From Chloranthus sessilifolius (Eukaryota > Streptophyta > Magnoliopsida > Chloranthales > Chloranthaceae), in the NCBI GenBank assembly GCA_021018995.1, contig CM037596.1, forward strand, positions 90,961,184-91,025,183: DNA of 64,000 nucleotides, given 5' to 3'. The translations under genes and the position numbers were made by a program. Below the pieces are notes generated by a model, which was not told the origin of the DNA, ran no database searches, and was given only the letters and a program-made list of their open reading frames with translations. The stretch's first letter is position 1. Each line of letters opens with the position of its first letter. This document shows, one piece after another, positions 33,834 through 44,522 of this stretch.

Positions 33834-35026
33834 GGAGAGAAATGAAGAAAGAGAGGAGCGTCAGAGGATGATGCACACAATGGAGACAATGGCAACTGCC
33901 ATGGCACAGCAAGCAACATCCTTGGCAGCTCATGTAGCCCCAGAACCACAACGGACACCCACACCTCCAGTAGGACCTACACCACCAGTGGCTTCAGCAT
34001 TTACTGAATTCAGGAGGATGAGACCTCCTAACTTTTCAGGGCAGGCAGACACCATGGCAGCCGAAAATTGGTTGGGAGAAATAGAGAAGGTGTTTAGCGT
34101 ACTGACATGCACAGAGGACGAGGAGGCGTCAAGAAGATATATGCTAGATGGAGAAGCTGGACTTTGGTGGAAATCCGTATCGCGAACTAGAGCACAAGAA
34201 GCTCCAGATATGCCCTGGACTTGGGATGAATTTGTGGAAGAGTTCAATAAGCAGTATTTTCCGGAGGTTGTGAGAAATCAAATGGAGACTCAATTCTTGC
34301 AACTAATGCAAGGAAGGATTACCGTGAGAGAGTACGGAGTAGAATTTATGAGACTGGCTCGCTTCGCTCCAGACTACGTAATTTCGGATGTGATGAAAGC
34401 GAAAAGGTTCCAACAGGGTTTAAGGCCGGACATCCGAGGAGGGGTTGCGCCCTTTCAGCTAAAGACCTACGGAGAGGTCATGAGTAAGGCATTAGTAGTT
34501 GAAGAAGAAAACAATAACCGATACCGTCAGAGGGAACAACAGGGAAAGGGAAGCATAGATCCAAACTGGACGGGAAGCTATGAATCGGTACATAAGAAAT
34601 CGAGGTTTGTAGCACCAAATCAGAGACAACTGTTCCAGACAGGGTATGGGAGAGTCGCACAACAAACTACTCATCAAAGTTTTCCATTGCTGGCATTAGG
34701 GAGTCCGATGAGGTATGAGGGCCCTGCAATTTCCAGCGGAGCTACAGCTACCCAAGGTTTTACGAGAATTACTAATTCAACACCAAGAGAGACTTGTGCC
34801 AAATGTGGCAAGTCCCATAAAATGACGGATTGTAGGCAGGGAATGCGAGGCTGTTTCAAATGTAGCAAGATAGGCCACGTGATTAGAGATTGCCCTGAGA
34901 CAATCAAGGAGAAGACGGCCCCGGCTTCCACCCCACGACCTATTCAATCACGAAAGCCAGTTATTCAAGGGAGAGCTTATGCAGTTACTGCACAGGAAGC
35001 AGGGAGTGTACACGACATCATCCAAT
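33834..35026 (+). CDS. gag of element C, main part (capsid and nucleocapsid), uninterrupted
   Basis: The frame is open for about 400 codons. An RE-rich helix (RERNEEREERQ) is followed by a P/T-rich linker. The gag core then reads FRRMRPPNFSGQADTMAAEN, PWTWDEFVEEFNKQYFPEVV, MQGRITVREYGVEF and KRFQQGLRPDI. Two zinc knuckles follow near codons 322-355: CAKCGKSHKMTDC (CX2CX3HX4C) and CFKCSKIGHVIRDC (CX2CX4HX4C). This piece is intact, but the N-terminal part lies at 19119-19331 beyond D. The exon-like end is at 35026 after ..HDIIQ. It would form virus-like particles and bind element RNA. Confidence 0.9.
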
Positions 35027-35174
35027 GTGAGATTTCCTTTAAATAAAGAATTTCAGTTGTTATACTTTTTATATATAGAGAATGTGCATTCATTAGGACT
35101 GTGTCAAGAACCGTGTTTATGCGTTAGAAATTCTAAATAAGTATATGCTAAGTACGTATATGTGTGTGTTATAG
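35027..35174 (+). other. Intron-like gap between gag and protease of C (148 nt)
   Basis: The donor is CAAT/GTGAGATT and the acceptor GTGTTATAG/GTATG, with a possible branch word GCTAAG at 35146-35151. The gap is AT-rich with several stops. Excision joins gag to protease in phase 1 with no frame change. The position and phase equal those in D. Confidence 0.6.
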
Positions 35175-36600
35175 GTATGTTACAAATCTATGAAAAAGGG
35201 TGCTATGTAGCACATGACGCAAGAATGTTGATAGACCCAGGGTCTACCCACTCCTTCATCACCCCTAGATTTGCAAAGAAGATGAAGATTATTCCGGAGA
35301 CACTGGACTTTGTGTTATCAGTGTCTATTCCAATAAGAGAGTTAGTGGATACAGAGTTAGTCTGTAAATCGGTAGTAGTAAGCGTTCGGGATCACGTTGT
35401 CTACGAACTAGACGCAACTTTAATATTGTTGGACATGCAAGGATTCGACGTGATTCTTGGCATGGATTGGTACATATCATCATTGCGCATTGATGGATTG
35501 CAAGGAGAAGGTTGTTATATTCTGTCCTAACACGAGGAGATCGTTTCGATTTCGAGGAGAGAGATCGACACATGTGCCACTCATATCTGCAGTCAGAGTA
35601 GAACGTTTGATCAGAAAGGGGTGTAGCAGTTATTTGGCGTTCCTGAAAGAAAATAAAGAAGAAAAGAATATTACCTCCGAGATAGCAGTAGTGCGAGAAT
35701 TCCCAGATGTATTTCCAGAAGAATTGCCGAGATTACCCCCAGAGAGAGAAGTGAAATTTGCTATCGACTTAGCACCAGGAACGGAACTTGTTTCAAAGGC
35801 ACCTTACAAGATGGCCCCTGCAGAGTTGAAAGAGTTAAAAGAACAATTGCAAGAGCTCATGGACAAAGGATTCATAAGACCAAGCGTGTCTCCATGGGGA
35901 GCGCCAGTGCTATTTGTGAAAAAGAAAGATGGGTCGATGCGGTTGTGCATTGACTACCGTCAATTGAACAAAGTCACTGTGAAGAATCGGTATCCGTTAT
36001 CGAGAATAGATGACTTGTTCGATCAGTTGCAAGGAGCGAAACATTTTTCCAAGATCGATCTGAGATCTGGATACCATCAGTTACGGGTCAAGGCTGAGGA
36101 CATTCAGAAGACGGCATTTAGAACACGGTATGGACACTGAATTTTTAGTAATGCCATTCGGATTGACGAACCCACCAGCGTTGTTTATGGACTTAATGAA
36201 TCGGGTGTTTAAACCACACCTAGACTCCTGCGTTGTCGTGTTTGTTGATGACATCCTGATTTACTCAAAATCGAAGACGGAGCATGAAGAACATTTACGT
36301 GTTGCTCTCCAAACCTTGCGTGAACACCAATTGTACGCCAAGCTCAGCAAATGCGAGTTCTGGCTAGAAGAGGTTAGCTTTTTGGGACATGTCGTCTCAA
36401 AGCATGGTGTCACAGTAGATCCCGCTAAGATCTAGGCAGTAGTGAACTGGGAGCAACCAAAGACCGTGACAGATGTCCGAAGTTTCCTTGGACTGGCAGA
36501 TTATTATCGACATTTCGTTGAGGGGTTTTCAAAAATATCGGGACCTCTTACGAGGCTTACAAGAAAGGATTCGAGATTTGAGTGGAGTGAAGCGTGTGAG
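35175..36600 (+). pseudogene. Protease and reverse transcriptase of element C
   Basis: Protease: DARMLIDPGSTHSFITPRF (catalytic Asp in IDPG), then [11 protein letters not shown] frameshift near 35460-35470 moves to the frame that runs 35457-36140 and carries [40 protein letters not shown] and [16 protein letters not shown] 2-base loss near 36130 shifts the frame again. [13 protein letters not shown] (the VDD box) lies at about 36232-36270. A TAG at 36433-36435 interrupts before the thumb ([15 protein letters not shown]). Only a few lesions separate it from an open reading. Confidence 0.9.
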
Positions 36601-37015
36601 AAGAGTTTTCAAGAACTCAAGAAGAGACTCACCTCAGCTCCAGTGTTGGCCATTCCATCAGGCAGTGGAGGATTCGCGGTCTACAGTGATGCCTCATATA
36701 ATGGGTTGGGTTGTGTGCTAAATCAATATAAAAAGGTAATAGCTTACGGGTCAAGATAGTTGAAAGAGCACGAAAAGAACCACCCAAGACATAATCTGGA
36801 ACTAGCAGTGGTCATATTCGCATTGAAGATATGGCGACATTATTTATACAGAGAAACGTTTAAAATTTTCACTGACCATAAGAGCCTCAGATATCTGTTT
36901 ACACAGAAGGAACTAAATATGAGGCAGCGTAGATGGATGGAATTCCTCAAAGACTACGACTGTTCTATATAGTACCATCCGGACAAAGCTAACGTAGTGG
37001 CTGATGCTTTGAGTC
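36601..37015 (+). pseudogene. RNase H of element C
   Basis: The words are [18 protein letters not shown], a TAG at 36757-36759, then [20 protein letters not shown] and [11 protein letters not shown], and a second TAG at 36970-36972 before [15 protein letters not shown]. The catalytic Asp residues of SDAS, TDHK and ADALS are kept. Confidence 0.9.
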
Positions 37016-38591
37016 GAAAAAGTTCAGCTCAGTTGGCTAGTCTAATTTCGGGTATACATCGATGGAAACTGTTGGAGGATCTAGCACTATGTGGCGCAGA
37101 CATACAGCCACAAGCCACAGGAGCCTTCTTAGCCAACATATCAGTGAAATCAGTGATATTCGAACACATACGAGAACTACAGATGAAAGATCCAATTCTA
37201 ACCAAGATGCGTCAAGATGTGATGAAGGTATTACATCTAAGTTTTCGATCAAGGAGGATGGTTCCTTAGTGTTCAAGGGCCGACTTTGCATTCCAGACAA
37301 TGCCGATCTGCGACGAATAATTCTTGATGAATCTCACAAGTCAAGCTATGCTATTCACTCGGGAAGCACAAAGATGTATCAAGATTTGAAAAAGAATTAC
37401 TGGTGGAGAGGCTTGAAACAAGATGTAGCAGAGTATGTGTTGCGGTGTTTGACGTGCCAACAAGTGAAGATAGATCACAGACACCCCGCAGGCCTATTAC
37501 AGCCTCTACCCATACCAGAATGGAAGTGGGAATCTATCTCCATGGATTTCATAGTCGGTCTACCGCGAACTGCAAAGAAGTATAATGCCATTTAGGTAGT
37601 AGTCGATCGATTGACTAAGTCAGTGCATTTCTTGCCTTACAACACGATGTACACGGCGGGAAGACTGGCAGAGCTCTATATGAAAGAGATTGTCCGTTTA
37701 CATGGGATTCCGAGTAGCATTGTTTCCGACCGGGACCCATTATATACATCAAAGTTTTGGAAGAAATTTCAAGAAGGAATGGGAACGAGACTAGATTTTA
37801 GTACGACGTTCCACCCACAAACTGACGGACAGACTGAAAGGGTAAATCAAATCATTGAAGATATGCTTAGGGCCTGTATGTTGGAATTACAAGGATCATG
37901 GGATCAACATCTACCATTGATTGAGTTCGCTTATAATAATAGTTTTCAGACGAGCATCGGAATGGCACCGTATGAAGCCTTGTACGGAAGACGATGCAAA
38001 TCGCCAATCAATTGGGAGGAAATTGGCGAGAAATTTGTTTTGGGACCCAAGCTACTTGAAGATAACGCAGCTATTGTCCGCATGATCAGGGAAAGACTAA
38101 AGGCGACTCAAAGCAGACAGAAAAGCTACGCTGACATCAAGCGGACGAGTGTGGACTTTAAGGTGGGAGAACATGTTTTCGTGAAGGTGTCGCCTATGAA
38201 AGGCGTGATGAGGTTCGGAAAGAGAGGCAAGCTGAGTCCCCGTTACCTTGGACCGTTTGAAGTTTTGGGTCGAGTAGGAGAAGTAGCCTACCGCGTTGGA
38301 TTACCACCATTGTTTGATCAGGTACACAATGTATTCCACGTGTCTATGCTCAGGAAGTATCTCAATGACCCTGATCACGTACTGAGCGGCCAATCATTCG
38401 AGATGCATGAAGATATGACCATGATTGAAGAGCTGGTGGAAATTTTAGATCGAAAGGAACAAGTGTTGCGAACAAAGGTTATTCCCTTAGTGCTTGTCCG
38501 ATGGAAGAACCATCCGGTCGAAGAAGCAACGTGGGAACGAGAGGCTGACGTCAAAGAACAGTACCCCAATTTGTTCAAAGACACTAACTAA
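37016..38591 (+). pseudogene. Integrase of element C with chromodomain-like tail
   Basis: After a frameshift near 37225 the HHCC finger reads HKSSYAIHSGSTKMYQDLKK to CLTCQQVK. The core follows with MDFIVGLPR (Asp), a TAG at 37594, VSDRDPLYTSKFW (Asp) and TDGQTERVNQIIEDML (Glu). 37611-38591 is open for 326 codons and contains GPFEVLGRVGEVAYRV, HNVFHVSMLRKYL and the tail ILDRKEQVLRT..LVRWKN..EEATWE, ending at 38591. Two lesions only. Confidence 0.9.
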
Positions 38592-38795
38592 TTTTCTTCT
38601 TAGTATGATGAAGCATACATATCCTTTTCGATTATCAAATTATAGTTAAAGGAACCAAATGAGTGCTATTATAAATACTCGAAATTTTTTTTGAGGAAAA
38701 TTGAATGAATGGTATGTTTAGTCATGGCGTTAGTAGTACTCGAAATAGGAAGACTAGTAAAGATGTGGATTTGTGAGGACAAGGACACGTCCTTG

Positions 38796-38943
38796 GCTTG
38801 CTTGAGCGAGGGATAATGACCGCTCGAACGAGGTCAAGTGACCGCTCGTGCGAGGTTTACCAACCGCTCGAGCGAGGCCATAAATTATAACATTTAGCGT
38901 CTTGGACTCGCTCGAGCGATAACTAACGACCGCTCGAGCGAGG
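38796..38943. repeat. CGCTCGAGCG palindrome array between integrase and third ORF of C
   Basis: About six palindromes (GCTTGAGCGAG, CGCTCGAACGAGG, CCGCTCGAGCGAGG, CTCGCTCGAGCGA and others) share the spacer TCAAGTGACCGCTCG with the LTR array at 17354-17610. They lie upstream of a TATA box and the third ORF. Confidence 0.9.
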
Positions 38944-38948
38944 GCGGA

Positions 38949-38958
38949 CTATATAAGG
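38949..38958 (+). promoter_or_regulatory. TATA box ahead of the third ORF of C
   Basis: CTATATAAGG lies about 210 bp upstream of the third ORF's ATG. It is followed by leader-like sequence with AGGGTTTAGGGTTTCTCTTC (about 39016-39035) and pyrimidine-rich stretches typical of plant 5' UTRs. The GT at AGGTAAAATC (about 39099) could be a splice donor. This suggests a separate transcript for the third ORF, but that is an inference. Confidence 0.5.
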
Positions 38959-39160
38959 CTGACGGAATGCAGAACACCATTTCGTCTTCAAGCGGTAAAC
39001 TGAAGCCGAGCGAAGGGTTTAGGGTTTCTCTTCTTCAACCTTTCTCCGTCAGATTCGAGCCGGTTTGTGACAATCCGATCCGTTCAAAACCTCTTTCTAG
39101 GTAAAATCTACCCCCTCTCTTAGATTTTTTCGTAGTTTTCAAAACCTCTCTAGGCATCTA

Positions 39161-40452
39161 ATGGCTTCAAGCCCAAATCCACAATCTAAGAAGCGGATGG
39201 CGAATCGATCGCCGTCGGCGTGCAACAAAGTGCCGCAAGCTTCACAACCATCGCCAAACCCATCCACCACTCCGATTACACTAGACGGTTGGCGGGGGGC
39301 CAAAATTTTTGAAACCGAATGGGATATACATCCCTCTTGCTTTGGGGATCCAACGTCCACCCAATGGACATCGGATTTCCTCACCAACAATAATCTTAAA
39401 ACCCTACTTATGTCGTTCGGAGATCGGTATTACCCGAGGCTTGTAAAATTATTTTACCAAACCCTAACATGAATGTGAATGAGGATGCTATCCTCGTCAC
39501 AATCGATGGTAATGAACTAATTTTTAACTGTGCCGAAATTTCATTGGTCATGAGATGTCCCCACATCTACACCCCTAGCCCACACATCCTACCACCTTTT
39601 GCTGGGAACGTCGAATTCCCAACGATCATTTTCGACATCACAGGCAGCACGCCCTCGTCGGGATAGTCTATTACCCGATCACAACTACCGCCACATATGT
39701 GGCTTCTAAACGTCATTTTCAAAAAGAATCTACACCCAACCGGCCATGATCAAGAACGCCGTGACGCGTTTCTGCAGGCCTTACACACCGCATTCCATAA
39801 TAGGTGGATCAATGCACCTATGATCATCATAAAGAGCATGGCACATGCCTATAACAGGAATGTAAAGGGTGCTGTTCCTCCACCCATCAATCGACTACCA
39901 TAGGCTCGGTTGATTTCCTGACTCCTAGACTCACGGAATGGGAAGGGAGGATTTAAGATCCGAGCTGACGAGTTATTCCTCACCGACAACGTCGTCCCCT
40001 ATTTGGCCCAAGACTGGAGCCGAAACCTAAAGAGTCTTCAAACTAGCGTCAATAAGAAAAGAGACCGTCAGGTCTCCCGACAGACCACGCATCAAGCGCC
40101 GGCAGGACCAACCACTCCATCCACCTCATTTCCACAACCCATACCCACTACCGACTCTGCCATGATGCGTGAGATCCTTCAGCAGGGGTGGGAGATCAGA
40201 TTGCATCAGAGGTTTCAGGAGGCACTACTTATCGACCTCATGGGCCAGGCCTACCCGCAGTCATACATGCAGGGCGTCGGTGCCATGAAAGATGCTATTT
40301 TTGGAGCGTCTAGCTCGGGCCCTGCTACGAGGGGTGCTACAGCGGGTACCACTATCGCCAGGGTGGTCGACGATGATGCAGATGACGAGGAATATGAGGA
40401 TGACGATGGCTCCGGCAACGACGACGACGAGTACGAGGAGGGCGACGACTAG
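39161..40452 (+). pseudogene. Third ORF of element C, plant retroelement additional-ORF protein
   Basis: The start at 39161 (MASSPNPQSKKRMANR) gives a basic, S/P-rich start. It then reads YYPRLVKLFYQTLT, a stop, IDGNELIFNCAEISLVMRCP, a stop, LLNVIFKKNLHPTGHDQERR with DAFLQALHTAF, further stops near 39901, and an open last part 40003-40452. That part ends in an almost purely acidic tail (DDDADDEEYEDDDGSGNDDD). The pattern resembles the plant 'putative transposon protein' domain found in Athila third ORFs, and it matches the third ORF of A at 50640-51100. No signal peptide or membrane segment is seen, so it is not envelope-like. Function unknown. Confidence 0.7.
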
Positions 40453-40808
40453 GTTGATATATAGATATCATTTTTTTTTTTGGAACTACTGTGTTGTGAA
40501 TGGTTGATATTGTTGTGACGTGATTGTCACAAAATATAATTTTGGTGCGCCTGATAAGATTTGAATACATGTATATTTTAATTAGATGAGAATGTAATAT
40601 TAGTGAATATCTGCGAATGTTTCATATGAATGCCTTCTTGTTTGGCACAACTGAATTGTCGATTAAAATCATTAAGCAGGTTACTTCAGGTCATTGGACC
40701 ATACGAATAGCTAACTGATGTGTAACGAGTTAGCGTATGTAACAGCCTATAAATTGTGTAGTTCATGATTTCTAGGGCATGGTCGATTTTTGCGGACGAA
40801 AATCTTAT
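40453..40808 (+). other. Untranslated 3' region of C
   Basis: AT-rich with no gene. It ends in GGACGAAAATCTTATAAGG, the conserved run-up to the polypurine tract also seen in D and E. Confidence 0.6.
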
Positions 40809-40821
40809 AAGGTGGGGTGAA
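40809..40821 (+). other. Polypurine tract of C
   Basis: AAGGTGGGGTGAA abuts the 3' LTR start TGTAATAACC. Confidence 0.85.
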
Positions 40822-43010
40822 TGTAATAACCCCAGATTTTTGGGAACCGTACACGTCATGTGCCAATCACGTATATATGTGGTTCACAAGGAAACCAATT
40901 TAACATATATACACTGGGCGTATATGTGTGAAACACACTAATTTTTTTCTTTCACTATATAAGTGAAAGTGGGGGAGAGGTCCCTCCCATACGTAACATA
41001 ATTAAATCTTAGAAGGAGAGAAGGAAGAATAGAGAGAAATGAGAGAAGGTTTTGTAAAGAGGAGTAGGGTGGGGCTTGTTGGATCAGGCCATCGAGGATC
41101 AGGAAAGGAATTGGGTGAGGGACCAGGGATTTCCTCCATTCGTGTTAGAAGATTGGATTAAGTTATAGAAGATACATCGAATGAGGTATGTTAAATACAT
41201 ATAATACTTAGGTGTGTTCTTGTTGCATATATAAAGCATCGGTTGAATGGTTTTGATGCTAAAAAGGGACCTTAAATGGAGTAAGAGGTTGAGGTTGCTT
41301 CTCGAACAGATTGAGGTGTAAAACTCATTGCTCCTCGCTCGAGCGGTCTAAAGGGCTCGCTCGAGCGAGCACAAACTATAAAAATATAGCTCCGAGCTCG
41401 CTCGAGCGGTCCCCAAAACAAAAAGGGAAGCTCGCTCGAGCGAGGTCCCCAGTAAACCTTCAGACGGCTCGATTAACCGCTCGAGCGACCTCGATTTAAC
41501 CACTCGAGCGAGGTCAAGTGACCGCTCGAGCGAGGTCAAGTGACCGCTAGAGAGGGGGATTGGTTCTCCCTCGCGCGAGGCAACACTTAGTTCTTAAAAT
41601 TATTGGTGCAGAAACATGGAGGCTATGCGCTACAATTATTCTTATAACCTTTATAAGCATATTCTAAATACATGAAATGTAGGTTTGACGTAGGATCGTG
41701 AAGTGTAAACCTCTACGAGAAAGCGTGCTTTGAAATTCGTTGAGGTAGGGAATATTCTTGAAACATGTATTTTATTTCGTCATCCCATATATGCAGTGTA
41801 CCACTATGAAAAGGGTGAGTATTGTATGATCTTTCAATAGGGGGTGTGTGCGTGGGTTTCAAGGTGAAACCATGAAGTTCCCAGGGGACGGAATATGGTA
41901 ATGAGGGCATCTAAATGATGTATTAAACCAGTTGTATGCCAGGGATACAGACGAAAACAAACTGTGAAACTAAAGCATAATGATAAGGCCTAATGTACTA
42001 AAAATTAGCACAAGTCACGGTGAATAACTATAAGTAATGCACATCGATATTTCGTTATTTGAGGTTTGATTAGAATACCCCACCGACGTGGCGGGATACC
42101 CACGACTGACACGGCAGGATATCCGTGACTGGTACAGTGGCCAATCCGTACACTTATAGCACATCCCAGGGATGTAGATTTAATAATAGACCCCGTCATC
42201 TACGAGAAGGGGCTTGGGCAGTATTCCCAGGAAATACACGTAACAATTGTCTAGTAGACGACGATGGTGGGTATTCCATCGGGGCTCGATGCTATATTGC
42301 TCGGGGATTATTTAAGTTAAACGTTTAAGTGATTAGGCCGAATTCATAACTAAACCAGTAAGATGAGAACAAACAACACTATGAAAAGAAATCTGCTGTA
42401 TCAATTTTTGTTATTTCAGTTATATCAATTGTTCTGTTAAAAGGTGATACCTAGTAAATTGTCCTCTCAAAATGGCTAACATATATGTGAGATTTAATCT
42501 ATATGTTCACTTTGTTTCCCTATTGAGCTAGGATGTAGCTCATCCCTTAGACTATACGTCGCAGGTTCAGGACTAGCGGCAACAAGGACTTCTGGAGACT
42601 TTGATCCAGGGAATTCAGTCTACGTACCCATTGAGGAATCAGAGCCTCCTCCTGAGGAATTCTTCTAGGAGACCCATTGCGTACTTTGAGAGTGAGTTGA
42701 GAGTGTTAGGCACAACTTGGTATATCAATCCTCCTTATTGAATGTAATTAAATTCGGTATGCTTTTGATAAAACTCTTGGGATGCACATTCATATAACGG
42801 CTTGGGTAAGTTCTTATGCCCATGAATTGGCATGGGACAAGGACTGCCATTAAGGACCATGACTATATTCTTTTTTTTTCTTTATGAGAATTCGTTAGAG
42901 TAAAATTTTGGCTTGCTTATACCAAATGTATTGTAAAGGTTTGTGGGGCTCGACCTCGAGGGTCGTGCTGATGACACGGTTTTCGGAGCACCGAAAATCG
43001 GGCTGTAACA
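40822..43010 (+). repeat. 3' LTR of element C
   Basis: 2189 bp, nearly identical to 16849-19033. The TATA box is at 40956-40963 and the palindrome array at 41331-41582. It ends ..GGGCTGTAACA. Confidence 0.95.
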
Positions 43011-43015
43011 AATAT
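43011..43015 (+). repeat. Right target-site duplication of C (AATAT)
   Basis: It pairs with 16844-16848 and rejoins the gag of B. Confidence 0.9.
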
Positions 43016-43920
43016 TTTGTGGGCTAATGGATGAAAACCCTTATTTGCATTTAAGACAATTTATAGAAGTGTGCAATGTTATTCAAATCATAAATTTTCC
43101 CAATACATCAATTCGTCTAAGGTTGTTTTCATATTCTCTTAGAGACAAAGTGAAGCAATGGATACATTATTTGCCTCATAACTCGTTTGCTAATTGAAAA
43201 GAATTGGAATGAGGATTTCTCATGAAATACTTTCCAATATACAGAACGAATCAAATCCGATATCTTATTAGAACTTTCCAACAATATCCGGATGAATCTC
43301 TTCAAGAGGGGTGGACGCGCCTTAACGAACTCTTATGTATGTGTCCTTATCATGAAGTCACCCGTTGGTAATTAGTCCTCACTTTCTATGAAGGTCTAAA
43401 TGACCAAACCCGACATATAGTTGATGTTGTCTGTGGGGGGACATTCCGTACACTGTCTACTGAGGCTGCATGGGAATTCTTTGAAAACTTTAGCGAGGAA
43501 CCAGCACAATACCAAGCACTGGGTGAGATTGAATTAGAGACTCCTAAGAGTATACCTCTTAGGCAGAGAGGATTATACAAATTAAAGTCAATGATGAATT
43601 GCCTTCCAAAATTAAAGTTTTGGAAGACAAAAATTCAATATCTGGTGGGTGTAAAATCGCACCTAACATCTTAATAAGGAGAAGCCTGTGGACTTAACCA
43701 CGGCTTAACTCAGAAAGTTCCTCAACACCCTCCTATACTTTTCCCCACACTGGCCCAAGACCAAACTACAGCGGAGGAAGCTTTGTCGCAGATAGCCAAT
43801 AGCTGGCTGCAACATGGCCGGATTTAAGCGCAGCTACTCAATAATCTCCTGGAGTCCATTACACGATTAGAGACTCAAGTTGAGCAATTAACCATTTTGG
43901 CTAATTCGAGAGAGTAACTA
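43016..43920 (+). pseudogene. gag of element B, main part
   Basis: It reads CGLMDENPYLHLRQFIEVCN, SIRLRLFSYSLRDKVKQW, FLMKYFPIYRTNQIRY, LTFYEGLNDQTRHIVDVVCG and EAAWEFFENFSEEPAQ, which is the Athila gag core. A C-terminal helical region follows (LLNNLLESITRLETQVEQL near 43840-43900). Several stops interrupt it (for example after NSFAN and TRW). No zinc knuckle and no protease follow. Confidence 0.8.
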
Positions 43921-44460
43921 TTATTCCCCATGGCCAGTTGGCACCTTAGAAGGAAATACTTTTATGGGAGGAACATCAACTCCCCTTAATCATTATTAAG
44001 TTCCTTCTAAACCTGTCAAGCTACCGATGCACCTGTAGCAAACACATGTAATATATGTATAATAATAGCTTTGAAAATGGTTCTTTACGACTTATTACAC
44101 TAACTCATAAAAGACTCTTGTCTTTATTTTTAAATTCACTTTGAGTGTATGGATTTATGATTTTTTATGAATCACAAGTCCAATCATAGTGAGTACGATA
44201 TACCGAGTCTCGTGATTGTTATCCAAAATTGCAAAAGACAATTTTGGGGAACAGGCGAAATCGATGATCAGTCTTATCGGTTATATTGGAAATTGACCTT
44301 ATTTACACTTATAGAGGAAACAGACATGCAATGCATTCAATTTAGCCACCTGCCAACTATCCTATCCTAGGAACCTACACCTCAGTACTTATCTCGAAGT
44401 GATGGTTCAAAGCCTACACCTCCTCTATAAATCTATACCAATACACAAAATCGAGACCAT
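43921..44460 (+). other. Region where pol would be expected in B; no pol seen
   Basis: Only short frames without retroelement motifs are present. In A and F more than 3 kb of protease, RT, RNase H and integrase would occupy this place. Confidence 0.6.
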
Positions 44461-44522
44461 CCCATAACCTTTCTTCTTCATTCGTTAACACTAAAACTCC
44501 ATGACGGGAGAATATAACCCAA

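Larger units (their letters stand above)
16849..43010 (+). mobile_element. Element C: chromovirus (Tekay/Del-like) with an extra 3' ORF
   Basis: It has TG..CA LTRs of about 2.19 kb, a perfect tRNA-iMet primer site, gag with two zinc knuckles (split by D), protease, RT, RNase H, integrase with a chromodomain-like tail, a palindrome array, a third ORF, a polypurine tract and the 3' LTR. Without D it is about 11.7 kb. The LTRs differ at only a few percent of positions by eye. Breaks in the pol region are few, so it is younger than A and B. The extra ORF after integrase is unusual for a chromovirus. Confidence 0.9.

Noticed and set aside
40352..40570. Arginine-rich minus-strand frame
   Set aside because: It is the antisense shadow of the acidic GAC/GAT-rich tail of the third ORF of C.
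42125..42328. 67-codon open frame shared by both C LTRs (also 18151-18354)
   Set aside because: It is shared because the LTRs are copies; no start context or domain. The conserved DNA here is better explained as an LTR regulatory segment.
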